From an uncultured Propionibacteriaceae bacterium (lineage in GTDB: Bacteria > Actinomycetota > Actinomycetes > Propionibacteriales > Propionibacteriaceae): 64,000 bases of DNA. A model generated the notes under the pieces. It did not search any database. It saw nothing but the letters and a program-made list of their open reading frames with translations, and had not been told where the DNA came from. Shown here piece after piece: positions 35,621-44,048 of this stretch. The first letter of the stretch is position 1; every line of letters starts with the position of its first letter. The stretch spans positions 6,227 through 70,226 of the forward strand of contig CALIWR010000028.1 in assembly GCA_938046585.1 (NCBI GenBank), read 5' to 3'. The translations under genes were made by a program, and so were the position numbers.

Positions 35621-36884
35621 GCTGGATCCCTTCGGGTGTCACCACGTCATCCATCTGCAGCCCCCGCCAGTCCTCGGGGAGCATGTGGTCGATCACGTCG
35701 TCGACGGTGACCGCGCCCAGCAGCCGCTGTTCGGTGTCGATCACCGGCACCACTACCACGTCGTAGGTGGCGAAGTAGCGGCTGACAGTGGCCAGGTCGG
35801 CTGTCGGCAGCAATGGCCGCAGCTCGTGGTCGATCAACCCGGAGACCAGCGTCGAAGGGGGCTCGCGCAGCAACCGCTGATAGTGCACCCCGCCGATGAA
35901 GGTCCCGGTCGGGGCTTCCAGCGGCGGCCGGCAGACGAACACCATCCCGGCCAACGCCGGCGGCACGTCTTCCTCCCGGATCAGGGCCAGGGCGTCAGCG
36001 ACCGTGTCGTCGGGGGCGACGATGATCGGCTCGGGGGTCATCATCCCACCGGCGGTGTCGTCGTCGTACACCAGCAGGTCCCGCACATCCTGGGCGTCCT
36101 CGGGTCGCATTCGGTCCAGCAGGGTTGCGGCCATCTCGGCGGGCAGCTCGGCGATCAGGTCGGCCGCGTCGTCGGGATCCATCTCCTCCAGCACGTCCGC
36201 GGCCCGTTCCGGGTCCAGCAGGGAGATCAGGTCCACCTGCTCGTCCTCGGGCAATTCCTCGATCGCGTCGGCCAGCTGCCGGTCGTCGAGGGCATGGGCG
36301 ACCTCGGCGCGCCGGTCCGGGGCCATATCGTGTAATTCGCGGGCGACATCAGCGGCCTTCATGTCGAACATGTCGGCGATCTGGGAATCGCGCGGGTTGC
36401 CGGCGGCTAGCGCCAGGTCGGGCACGTCGTTCCACGGCACCACCGTCATCTCCACCCGGGAGGTAAGCCGGAATGACTTCGACGGGTCGCGCAGCGCCGC
36501 CCGGGAAACCTCCCAGTCCCCGGCCCGGCCGGCGTGCATGGCGACGTCGACGATGGTGGTCGGTTCGGTGGCGCCACGGCGGACCACCCGGCGTCCGATC
36601 AGCTCGTCGACGACCAGGGTTTCACTCTCGCGGCGGTGGAAGCGGCGGGTGTTGACCACCCCGGAGACCACGATCTGGACCGCGTCGATCGAGTACACCC
36701 GTTCCATCGGCAGGTATGCCTTGCGGCGGGCGAACAGTTCCACCACCAGACCCTTAACCCGCGGCGGGCGGCCCTGGCTGCGGACCTGGATCACCACATC
36801 GTTGAGTTTGCCGATCCGGTCGCCGTCGGCGTCGATGACGGGCAGTCCCCGGAGTCGAGAGATATACATCGTGGTTCCGGTCAC
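35613..36884 (-). CDS. PRC-barrel, MgtE_N and CBS domain protein
   Basis: A 423-aa soluble protein. It has an N-terminal PRC-barrel-like part (LPVIDADGDRIGKLNDVVI), then an MgtE N-terminal helical repeat domain (ELPEDEQVDLISLLDPERAA) and a pair of CBS domains (TPEPIIVAPDDTVADALALI). It lacks the MgtE membrane channel. The neighbouring DUF1003 membrane protein, overlapping by 8 bp, could be its partner. It matches Rv1232c. A role in magnesium or adenine-nucleotide sensing is inferred only from the domains. Confidence 0.88.
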   Translation of the reverse strand: MTGTTMYISRLRGLPVIDADGDRIGKLNDVVIQVRSQGRPPRVKGLVVELFARRKAYLPMERVYSIDAVQIVVSGVVNTRRFHRRESETLVVDELIGRRVVRRGATEPTTIVDVAMHAGRAGDWEVSRAALRDPSKSFRLTSRVEMTVVPWNDVPDLALAAGNPRDSQIADMFDMKAADVARELHDMAPDRRAEVAHALDDRQLADAIEELPEDEQVDLISLLDPERAADVLEEMDPDDAADLIAELPAEMAATLLDRMRPEDAQDVRDLLVYDDDTAGGMMTPEPIIVAPDDTVADALALIREEDVPPALAGMVFVCRPPLEAPTGTFIGGVHYQRLLREPPSTLVSGLIDHELRPLLPTADLATVSRYFATYDVVVVPVIDTEQRLLGAVTVDDVIDHMLPEDWRGLQMDDVVTPEGIQRG

Positions 36885-36944
36885 GACGGCAGACTAGTCC
36901 GTGCTCTTGCCTAATGCCCTGCCGTGGGTTCTAGAGTCACGAGG

Positions 36945-37889
36945 GTGATCACACATCCACGTCGTACGGTTCTCGCGGTCCCCGGTTCCTCCGACCGCTT
37001 CATCACCAAGTCCCGCGGGCTGGAGGTGGACGCGGTCTTCCTCGACCTGGAGGATGCGGTGGCCCCGCCAGCTAAACAGGAGGCCCGGCGACGGGTGGTG
37101 GCGGCGTTGACCTCCGGGCAAGGATGGCGGGCCGGGCTGGTGACGGTTCGGGTTAACGACTGGACCACCCCCTGGACGGTGGCCGATCTGAGCGAGGTAA
37201 TCGCCGGCGCCGGGGCCCACCTGGATGCGGTGGTCGTGCCGAAGGTGACCGGCCCGGAGCAGGTGGTGGCGACCGACCTGGTGCTAACGCAGCTGGAACA
37301 GCTGCACGGCCTGCAGCCGGGTCGGATCGGGCTCGAGGTGCAGATCGAGGAAGCCCGGGGAGCGTTGGCGGTGGCTGCGATCGCGCAGGCCTCGCCGCGG
37401 CTGCAGAGCCTGGTCTTCGGCCCAGGAGACTTCATGGCCTCGATCGGGATGGCCACTCTCCAGGTGGGCGCCCAGCCGGCCGGGTACCCGGCCGACGCGT
37501 ACCACCACATCCATATGACGATCCTGCTGGCCGCCCGGGCCCATGGCCTGCAGGCGATCGACGGCCCGTACGTCGCGATCCGCGACCAGGAGGGTTTCCG
37601 GGAGGCTGCGACCCGATCTGCCGCCCTCGGTTTCGACGGCAAGTGGGTGCTGCACCCCGACCAGGTCCGCGCTGGAAATGAGATCTTCACCCCATCTGCG
37701 GCGGTGCTGGAGCGGGCCAGGCGGATCATCACCGCCTATCGGCAGGCGACCTCGCAGGCCGGCGGGGCGGTCGGGGCGATCGTGGTCGATGACGAGATGG
37801 TCGATGAGGCCGGGGTGAAACTGGCTCAGGCCCAGCTGGCCCGGGCCGGACAGCCCCTCGATCTGCCAGAGGCCTGCGGTGACCTCTGA
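36945..37889 (+). CDS. HpcH/HpaI aldolase or CitE-like lyase
   Basis: A TIM-barrel CoA-lyase-type protein of about 314 aa. RTVLAVPGSSDRFI at the N-terminus, AVFLDLEDAVAPPAK with metal-binding acidic residues, and LVFGPGDFMASIGM are typical of the CitE/malyl-CoA lyase superfamily. No citF or citD is present, so it is not a citrate lyase complex gene; it may act on malyl-, methylmalyl- or citramalyl-CoA. The start is uncertain (GTG 36945 or GTG 36924, both without a clear ribosome site; leaderless start possible). Confidence 0.85.
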   Translation: MITHPRRTVLAVPGSSDRFITKSRGLEVDAVFLDLEDAVAPPAKQEARRRVVAALTSGQGWRAGLVTVRVNDWTTPWTVADLSEVIAGAGAHLDAVVVPKVTGPEQVVATDLVLTQLEQLHGLQPGRIGLEVQIEEARGALAVAAIAQASPRLQSLVFGPGDFMASIGMATLQVGAQPAGYPADAYHHIHMTILLAARAHGLQAIDGPYVAIRDQEGFREAATRSAALGFDGKWVLHPDQVRAGNEIFTPSAAVLERARRIITAYRQATSQAGGAVGAIVVDDEMVDEAGVKLAQAQLARAGQPLDLPEACGDL

Positions 37890-38358
37890 ACCCGACCAGA
37901 ACCGGTACGGCCTGCGCTATCCGCAGTCGGTCGCGATCTTTGAGACCTATGACCAGGCGTCCCTGGCCGTCGGGCACCTCGCCAACCACCACTTCCCGGT
38001 GGAGAACCTGATGATCGTGGGTACCGATCTGAAGACCGTGGAGCGGGTGCTGTCGCGCAAGACCTGGTCAACGGTGCTGAGCCGCGGCGTCTTCCAGGGG
38101 CTGGGGACCGCGATCATCTTGTTCTTGTTGATGTGGCTGTTCCTGCCCTCGGGTGGTTCTCTTCTGAGGATGCTGGGGACCGCGGTCGGGATCAGCGTCG
38201 GGGTGAGCGTGGGGTTCGGCGCCCTGAACTACGCCACTAGCCGCGGCAAACGGGACTTCAACTCGACCCGGCAGACGGTCGCCACCCGCTACGAGATCCT
38301 GTGCGAGCACACCGTGGCCCAGCAGGCCCGTGACCTGCTGGACCAGACCATCACCTAG
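37879..38358 (+). CDS. General stress protein 17M-like membrane protein
   Basis: A 159-aa protein. The N-terminal part (VAIFETYDQASLAVGHL) is like the general stress protein 17M domain, and a glycine-rich double transmembrane hairpin follows (about residues 72-115). It corresponds to Rv1234 of M. tuberculosis. Function is unknown. It starts at a GTG within the last codons of the upstream lyase gene (11-bp overlap), so both are likely co-translated. Confidence 0.82.
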   Translation: MTSEPDQNRYGLRYPQSVAIFETYDQASLAVGHLANHHFPVENLMIVGTDLKTVERVLSRKTWSTVLSRGVFQGLGTAIILFLLMWLFLPSGGSLLRMLGTAVGISVGVSVGFGALNYATSRGKRDFNSTRQTVATRYEILCEHTVAQQARDLLDQTIT

Positions 38359-38382
38359 CCTCGCAGACCGGGCTGGGACCGG

Positions 38383-39288
38383 TCAGATCCGCAGCCGGCG
38401 GCGCCGGCTGGTGCGCCGCAGCGCCCGCCGCTCTGAACCACCTACCTCCCAGGCGTCGGGATGGTTGGCCAACCAGCGGTAGCTGGATATGGCGTACGGG
38501 ATGTGCAGCAGGTACAGCAGGTCGATCACCAGCACCGTCAGCAGCGGCTGGGACATCAGCGCGGCCAGCAGGACTACGGCGGCCAATAGCAGGATCGGGG
38601 CCCGGCCGCGACTCACTTTGGCGGTCTTGGCCGAGAAGGTCGGAAGCCGGGAGAAGGCGAGCGCGGCTACCGTGATCAGCCAGAGCGCGGTCACTATCGG
38701 GCTGCACCACCAGCCGTCCCCGAACTGGACTTTGGTAATTGCCGGGACCAAGGCCAGCAGCGCTGCCGCCGGGGCGGGAACCCCGACGAAGAATTCCTTG
38801 GTGAAAGGTGGCCGGTTCGGGTCGTCCAGGAGCGTGTTAAACCGGGCCAGCCGCAGCACGATGCACGCGGCGTACACCACCACCGCAACCCAGCACCAGT
38901 CCCGGGCCATCCCGCCATGGGGGCGCACCACGATGAAGTACGTGATCAGCGCCGGGGTGACACCGAAACCGATCGCGTCGCACAACGAGTCCAGCTCGGC
39001 GCCCATCTTCGAGGTCGCTGACAGCATCCGGGCCAGCCGTCCGTCCAACCCGTCCAGCACCGCCGCCAGGCCGACCAAGGCCAAGGCCAGAAGATCCTTC
39101 CCATCGGCTGCGTAGCGGACCGCGCTTAACCCGCAGGCTAATGCCGCCAAGGTGACGATATTGGGCAGCAGCAATACCCCACGGTTACGCTGCCCGGGCT
39201 GGTCGCTGGCCGCGAGGGCCTCGGCCGGCTCGTCGGTTGTGAGGTCCGGGGTACGTCGGGAGCCGGGCCGGTTCGTTCGTCGGGGCAT
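38383..39288 (-). CDS. pssA: CDP-diacylglycerol-serine O-phosphatidyltransferase
   Basis: A 301-aa membrane enzyme that makes phosphatidylserine. The CDP-alcohol phosphatidyltransferase signature is complete: DGLDGRLAR, then a glycine and two aspartates eight or more residues later (GAELDSLCDAIGFG). There are about eight hydrophobic helices and an Arg-rich C-terminus. ATG 39288 lies directly after the psd stop on the same strand; the open frame continues upstream through psd but without conserved sequence. Confidence 0.92.
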   Translation of the reverse strand: MPRRTNRPGSRRTPDLTTDEPAEALAASDQPGQRNRGVLLLPNIVTLAALACGLSAVRYAADGKDLLALALVGLAAVLDGLDGRLARMLSATSKMGAELDSLCDAIGFGVTPALITYFIVVRPHGGMARDWCWVAVVVYAACIVLRLARFNTLLDDPNRPPFTKEFFVGVPAPAAALLALVPAITKVQFGDGWWCSPIVTALWLITVAALAFSRLPTFSAKTAKVSRGRAPILLLAAVVLLAALMSQPLLTVLVIDLLYLLHIPYAISSYRWLANHPDAWEVGGSERRALRRTSRRRRLRI

Positions 39289-39292
39289 GGCT

Positions 39293-40006
39293 TCAGTCCA
39301 GGACCGCGAGCAGGGTCTCGCCGCCCACCGCTCGTTGCCCGACCTCGGGCAGCAGGGTGGTCCCGGCCGGCAGATAGGTGTCAACCCGGGAGCCGAAGCG
39401 GATCAGCCCGTACGTCTCGGCCAACTCCAGCTGGTCACCTGTGACTACCTCACACAGGATCCGCCGGGCCACCAGGCCGGCGATCTGGACGACCCCCACC
39501 CTGGTCCCGGCCTCGGTCTCCAGCCGTACGCAGCAGCGTTCGTTCTCGGTAGAGGCCTGCGCCACATCGGCCGGTAGGAACTGGCCTGGGGTGTGCTCGA
39601 CCTGGGCCACCCGGCCAGCAATCGGGGCCCGCTGGACGTGGACGTCAAGCACTGACAAGAAGATGCTCACCCGCGGCAACGGGGCCTCGCCCAGGCCCAG
39701 TTCCGGCGGGGGCACCGCCTCGTCGACCAAGGTCACCTCACCGTCGGCGGGTGCCACTACCGCGCCGGGCCGGCTGGGCGGGACCCGGTTCGGGTGACGG
39801 AAGAACAGTGCCAGCGCTCCGGCGCTCAGCAGCGAGGCCCGCCGTAGCCAGCCGTGGCGCCAGCCCAGCAGCGCGACCACAATCGGCGCCGCGACAAACC
39901 GGCGCCCTTCGGGGTGAATCGGCGGCACCGAGGATCTGATCAGCCCCCAGAGGTGTTGCGGCAGCGGTTCGGGCTCGTGACCCTCTGGCAGCGGTCGCCT
40001 AGCCAT
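39293..40006 (-). CDS. psd: Phosphatidylserine decarboxylase proenzyme
   Basis: A 237-aa short-type (archaeal/actinobacterial) decarboxylase that forms phosphatidylethanolamine. The self-cleavage site is Gly205-Ser206 in LIRFGSRVD, where Ser becomes the pyruvoyl group. The VAPADGEV and FLSVLDVHVQRAP motifs are typical. A hydrophobic N-terminal stretch may anchor it. The gene is immediately upstream of pssA, so the two phospholipid enzymes form one operon. Confidence 0.94.
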   Translation of the reverse strand: MARRPLPEGHEPEPLPQHLWGLIRSSVPPIHPEGRRFVAAPIVVALLGWRHGWLRRASLLSAGALALFFRHPNRVPPSRPGAVVAPADGEVTLVDEAVPPPELGLGEAPLPRVSIFLSVLDVHVQRAPIAGRVAQVEHTPGQFLPADVAQASTENERCCVRLETEAGTRVGVVQIAGLVARRILCEVVTGDQLELAETYGLIRFGSRVDTYLPAGTTLLPEVGQRAVGGETLLAVLD

Positions 40007-40062
40007 GCTCTCCCTCGCGAGTCGTGGTGTTGGTGGTCATTGTCCCACCCTGCCGGTGTCGT

Positions 40063-41376
40063 TCAGGCGTCGGTCATCCGTCCGGAGAGGAATTCCTGAT
40101 AGGCAGGCAGATCCAGCTGCCCAGATCCGGAGACCCCGATCAGGATCACCGGTGACTGGCCGGTCTCGGCGGCGGCCCGGGCCTGGCGCAGGGCCCCGGC
40201 GATGGCGTGGTTAGATTCCGAGGCCGGGACAATCCCCTCGGCCCGGGCGAACAAGGTCCCGGCCTGGAAAGCTTCGAGCTGGCCGATCGCCGTGGCCCGC
40301 AGCAGCCCCTCGTGGTAGGCGTGTGAGACTAGCGGCGCCATCCCGTGGTAGCGCAGCCCGCCGGCGTGGACCGGGTCGGGGACGAAGTCGGCGCCTAGGG
40401 TGTACATCTTGAGCAGCGGCGTCATCGCGGAGGTGTCGCCGTAGTCGTAGCGGTATTCGCCCTGGGTGAGGCTCGGCGCCGCCTGCGGCTCGCAGGCCCA
40501 GATCTCGGTCTGCGCAGAGCCGGTCAGGTTTTCCCGGATGAAAGGGAAGGCGATCCCGCCCAGATTTGAGCCGCCACCGGCGCACGCGAACAGGTAATCT
40601 GGCTGCCCTTCACCGAACAGCGCCAACTGTTTGATCGCCTCCAAACCGATCACGGTCTGGTGCAGCAGCACATGGTTCAGCACCGAGCCCAGCGAATAAT
40701 GGCAGGTGGGATCGTGGACGGCCACTTCGACGGCCTCCGAAATCGCCATTCCCAGCGATCCGGGGGTGTCGGGGAAACGTTGCTGCAGGGCCCGCCCGAC
40801 CTCGGTGAGGTCGGAGGGGGAGGGGTGCACGGTGGCGCCGAAGGTCTCCATCAACACGTGGCGGTACGGCTTCGCGTCGTACGTGGAGCGGACTTGGAAG
40901 ACCTCACACTGCAGGCCGAAGGCTTCGGCGGCGAAGGCCAGCGCCGAGCCCCACTGGCCGGCGCCGGTCTCGGTGACCACTTTGGTCATCCGGGCCTGCG
41001 CATTGGCGTACGCCTGGGCGACGGCCGAATTGGTCTTGTGACTGCCGACTGGGGAGGAACCCTCGTATTTGTAGTAGATCCGGGCGGTGGTCGCTAGCGC
41101 CTGCTCCAGCCGCCGGGCCCGGGCCAGCGGGGACGGGCGCCACAACTTGTACAGCTCGCGGACCGGTTCTGGGATCTCAACCCAACGTTCGGTGGTGACC
41201 TCCTGGGCGATCAGGTCGGGCGGGAAGATCACGGCCAATTCGTCGGGCTGCAGCGGCTCCCGGGTCGCTGGGGACAGCGGCGGCGGGGGCGGTGTCGGCA
41301 GGTCAGCGACGATGTTGTACCAGTGCGTGGGAATCTCCGACTCCGGGAGTACCACATGGGTCAGGTCTTCGGTCAC
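40063..41376 (-). CDS. TrpB2-type tryptophan synthase beta chain-like PLP enzyme
   Basis: A 437-aa fold-type II PLP enzyme. The PLP lysine lies in GSSPVGSHKTNSA, with the later phosphate loop CAGGGSNLGG. The N-terminal PTHWYNIVADLP and the long form mark the TrpB2 subfamily, which condenses indole or related substrates with serine without a dedicated TrpA. No trpA is adjacent. GTG 41376 was chosen; GTG 41385 is also in frame, and the open frame runs to 41619 with non-conserved sequence. Confidence 0.9.
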   Translation of the reverse strand: MTEDLTHVVLPESEIPTHWYNIVADLPTPPPPPLSPATREPLQPDELAVIFPPDLIAQEVTTERWVEIPEPVRELYKLWRPSPLARARRLEQALATTARIYYKYEGSSPVGSHKTNSAVAQAYANAQARMTKVVTETGAGQWGSALAFAAEAFGLQCEVFQVRSTYDAKPYRHVLMETFGATVHPSPSDLTEVGRALQQRFPDTPGSLGMAISEAVEVAVHDPTCHYSLGSVLNHVLLHQTVIGLEAIKQLALFGEGQPDYLFACAGGGSNLGGIAFPFIRENLTGSAQTEIWACEPQAAPSLTQGEYRYDYGDTSAMTPLLKMYTLGADFVPDPVHAGGLRYHGMAPLVSHAYHEGLLRATAIGQLEAFQAGTLFARAEGIVPASESNHAIAGALRQARAAAETGQSPVILIGVSGSGQLDLPAYQEFLSGRMTDA

Positions 41377-41385
41377 TCCGGGCAC

Positions 41386-41711
41386 GATACCGACTCGCCG
41401 CCACGAATCGGAGCGGTTATCACCGGCCGGACCGGGGCGTCGTCCCTGGCCTGAGCCGATGGGGAACTCGACTTTCGTCGATCTGTTCCTGCATAAGCTG
41501 TCCTGGTCGTCCTTTGATCCTGGCGAGCCGGATCGTCGTGGTGACCACCTACGCGAATACGCCGCCCGCCTGGATCGGGTGGTGCCCAGGACGAAAACCT
41601 CGGCTGCTACAAAGTTCACCCGGGCCGCTGTCGCGGCCGGGCATCGGCAGGCGGCGGACCTGGAAGGCTGCTATGCGGCCTGGTCGGGGCGAGGGCAGCT
41701 GAGCGCCGGTG
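41386..41711. other. Intergenic stretch between trpB2-like and Xaa-Pro aminopeptidase genes
   Basis: This 326-bp gap follows the 3' end of the aminopeptidase gene and precedes the trpB2-like start (both on minus). It should carry the trpB2-like promoter near 41386-41460. Its only notable content is the unassigned plus-strand open frame starting at 41459, listed separately. Confidence 0.5.
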
Positions 41712-41803
41712 TTACGAGGCCAGCAGCGGGGCCATCCAGGCCTCGAGCTCGTCGGGATCGGTGGGGATCTGGTGGGACAGCACCTCGCAGCCGTCCTCGG
41801 TGA
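41459..41803 (+). CDS. Unassigned open frame, possibly a gene remnant
   Basis: From ATG 41459 a 114-aa frame (MGNSTFVDLFLHKLSW at the start) shows GC-rich third positions over the first ~80 codons, as in real genes here. The last ~92 bp run antisense into the end of the Xaa-Pro aminopeptidase gene, and no ribosome site is clear. I do not recognise the protein. It may be a truncated remnant, an orphan gene, or chance in GC-rich DNA. Confidence 0.25.
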   Translation: MGNSTFVDLFLHKLSWSSFDPGEPDRRGDHLREYAARLDRVVPRTKTSAATKFTRAAVAAGHRQAADLEGCYAAWSGRGQLSAGVTRPAAGPSRPRARRDRWGSGGTAPRSRPR

Positions 41804-43160
41804 TCACAATGTCGTCCTCGATCCGGATCCCGATCCCGCGCAGCGGCTGCGGCACCAGCAGGTCGTTGGCGCGCAGGTAGATCCCCGGCTCCACCGTGAT
41901 CACCATGCCCGGACGCAGTATCCCCTCGCGGTAAAATTCGCGACGCGCCTGGGCACAGTCGTGCACATCCAGGCCCAGGTGGTGCGAGGTCCCGTGCACC
42001 ATCCAGCGCCGGTGCTGGCCGCCGTCGACGGTCAGGGACTCCTCGGCGCTCACCGGCAGGATCCCCCACTCGGCCAGCTTGCGGGCCACCACGGCCACCG
42101 CAGCGTCGTGGACGTCGCTGAAACGGGCCCCCGGCCGGGCGGCGGCGATCCCGGCCCGCTGCGCTTCCAGTACCGCCTCGTACACCTGACGCTGCTCGGG
42201 GGTGAAATGCCCGTTGACTGGCAGGGTACGGGTGACGTCGGCGGTGTACAGGGAGTCGAGTTCCACCCCGGCGTCGAGCAGCAGCAGGTCGCCGTCGCGC
42301 AGGTCACCGTCGTTACGGATCCAGTGCAGGGTGTTGGCGTGGTCGCCGGAGGCGGCGATGGTGTCGTAGCCGACAGCGTTGCCAGCATGGCGGGCGTACA
42401 GCGCGAAAACTCCCTCGACCCAGCGTTCCCCGCGGCCCCGACGGACCGCTTCCGGTAGGGCCCGGACTACCGCCTCGAAGCCGGTTGCGGTGGCGACGCA
42501 GGCCTGCCGCATCTGGTCGATCTCGAAGGGGTCCTTAGTCAGGCGCAGCTCGCTGACGGCGACCTCGAGCTCCTCGTCGCCGGCGAGGTCCTCGCCGCCG
42601 CGGCGCTCGTCGACCAGGGTGGTCACGTCGGTGCTGATCCGCAGCACCCGGGTCGGCAGCTGCGGCTGCAAGGCCTCGGGCAGGTCGCGGATGTGGGCGG
42701 TCGCCAGCCCGGTCCAGGCGCTCATCTCGGCCAGCGACTCCCGCTGCCCGACCCACATCTCGCCGTAGCGGGGGTCGGCGTAGAACTCCTCATCGGTACG
42801 GGGAGCCCGAGACGAGAAGTACAAGGTGGGGTGGTGTCCGTCGTCGGTCGGCTCCAGCACCAGCACCGCGTCCGGCTCCCGGTCGCTGCCCAGGCCGGTG
42901 AGGTAGGCGAAGGCGGTGTGCGGGCGGAAACGGTAGTCGGTGTCGTTGGAACGTACCTGCAGGCCACCGGCTGGGATCACCAGCCGCTCGCCGGGGAACA
43001 ACGCCGACAGGCGATCCCGGCGGGCCTGGGTGTGGGCGGTTGCGGGCAGCGGCCGTGGCAGGGTCTCGTCGTACGGAGCCCAGGCGTCGCAGATGAAGGC
43101 CTTGAAAGCCTCGCTGAACGGGATCTGTCGGTTGGGCAGCTTCGGCTGCTGGGTGCTCAC
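41712..43160 (-). CDS. pepP: Xaa-Pro aminopeptidase (M24B)
   Basis: A 482-aa metallopeptidase that removes N-terminal residues preceding proline. The N-terminal aminopeptidase-P domain is followed by the pita-bread M24 domain. Metal ligands are seen in LLLDAGVELDSLYTADVTRT (two Asp), GTSHHLGLDVHD (His), ITVEPGIYL (Glu) and IRIEDDIVI (Glu). The length matches actinobacterial PepP. It is divergent from the zinc-ribbon gene, with a 150-bp gap for promoters. Confidence 0.94.
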   Translation of the reverse strand: MSTQQPKLPNRQIPFSEAFKAFICDAWAPYDETLPRPLPATAHTQARRDRLSALFPGERLVIPAGGLQVRSNDTDYRFRPHTAFAYLTGLGSDREPDAVLVLEPTDDGHHPTLYFSSRAPRTDEEFYADPRYGEMWVGQRESLAEMSAWTGLATAHIRDLPEALQPQLPTRVLRISTDVTTLVDERRGGEDLAGDEELEVAVSELRLTKDPFEIDQMRQACVATATGFEAVVRALPEAVRRGRGERWVEGVFALYARHAGNAVGYDTIAASGDHANTLHWIRNDGDLRDGDLLLLDAGVELDSLYTADVTRTLPVNGHFTPEQRQVYEAVLEAQRAGIAAARPGARFSDVHDAAVAVVARKLAEWGILPVSAEESLTVDGGQHRRWMVHGTSHHLGLDVHDCAQARREFYREGILRPGMVITVEPGIYLRANDLLVPQPLRGIGIRIEDDIVITEDGCEVLSHQIPTDPDELEAWMAPLLAS

Positions 43161-43313
43161 GGGATGCTCCTCATCGTCTCTGGCAGTCTAAGTGGTGTTG
43201 CCGAGCGGCTGCGCCGGAGGGAAAAAGGCTCTCATGGGCCCGTACCCCAGAGCCGGGCGAGGCGGCGATGGGGGGTCGGTAGAGTACGGTCCACAACCAC
43301 AGGAGGTGCGCGT

Positions 43314-44048
43314 ATGCAGGCCGACCCGTCCGCCCTACGGAGGCTGCTGGACCTGCAGCGGATTGACACCGCGATCAGCCAGTTGGAGCACCGGGCGAAG
43401 ACCCTGCCGGAGCATGAGCAGCTGAGGCAGCATCAGGCCACCCGTACCTCGCTGGGCCAGGAGCTGGTCGCTGCCGAGACCGCGGTTAGTGATGCCACGA
43501 CCGCCCAGCAGCGCGCGGAATCCGGCTTGGAACCGGTCCGGGCCCGGCTACGACGTGACCAGGCCATGGTGGACGCCGGCACTGTCACTGACCCCAAGGT
43601 GCTGCGCAGCATGCTGGACGAGATCGAGCACCTGGTGTCGCGGATCGCGACCTTGGAGGACACCGAGCTGGAACTGATGCAGGCCGTAGAGGACGCCGAG
43701 CAGGCCCGCGACCAGGTCCAGCACCGCAAGCTCGAGCTCGAGAACCGGATGCGGGCCCTGATCGCGAGCCGTGACCAGACGGTGGCCGCGTTGTCGGCTG
43801 AGGTGGCTATCGAACGGGGCCGCCGAGAGCAGCTGGTCAAGGAGCTGCCGGCGCCGCTGGTTGACCTGTACGAGAAGGTTCGGGCCCGCCTGGGTGGTTC
43901 CGGAGCCGCCGAGTTGAAGGGGCGTCGTTGTACCGGCTGTGGTCTTGAGGCGACTCCCGCCGACTACGACCGTTACCAGGCCTGCCCGGCAGACGAGGTG
44001 ATCCGCTGCGAGGAGTGCTCGCGGATCCTAGTCCGGACGGAGCAGTAG
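43314..44048 (+). CDS. Coiled-coil zinc-ribbon protein (C4-type, CT398-like)
   Basis: A 244-aa protein: a long antiparallel coiled coil (about residues 10-190, rich in E, R, L and Q) followed by a C4 zinc ribbon, CTGCGLEATP then IRCEECSRIL. This is the widespread actinobacterial family annotated as nucleic-acid-binding zinc-ribbon protein; its function is unsettled. ATG 43314 follows AGGAGG. The stop TAG shares one base with the GTG start of the RNase gene, so the two are coupled and an RNA-related role is plausible. Confidence 0.9.
   Translation: MQADPSALRRLLDLQRIDTAISQLEHRAKTLPEHEQLRQHQATRTSLGQELVAAETAVSDATTAQQRAESGLEPVRARLRRDQAMVDAGTVTDPKVLRSMLDEIEHLVSRIATLEDTELELMQAVEDAEQARDQVQHRKLELENRMRALIASRDQTVAALSAEVAIERGRREQLVKELPAPLVDLYEKVRARLGGSGAAELKGRRCTGCGLEATPADYDRYQACPADEVIRCEECSRILVRTEQ

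Noticed and set aside
38366..38384. Small hairpin GACCGG/CCGGTC between the 17M-like gene and pssA
   Set aside because: The stem is only 6 bp, has no T tract and overlaps the pssA stop codon, so it is not supported as a terminator.
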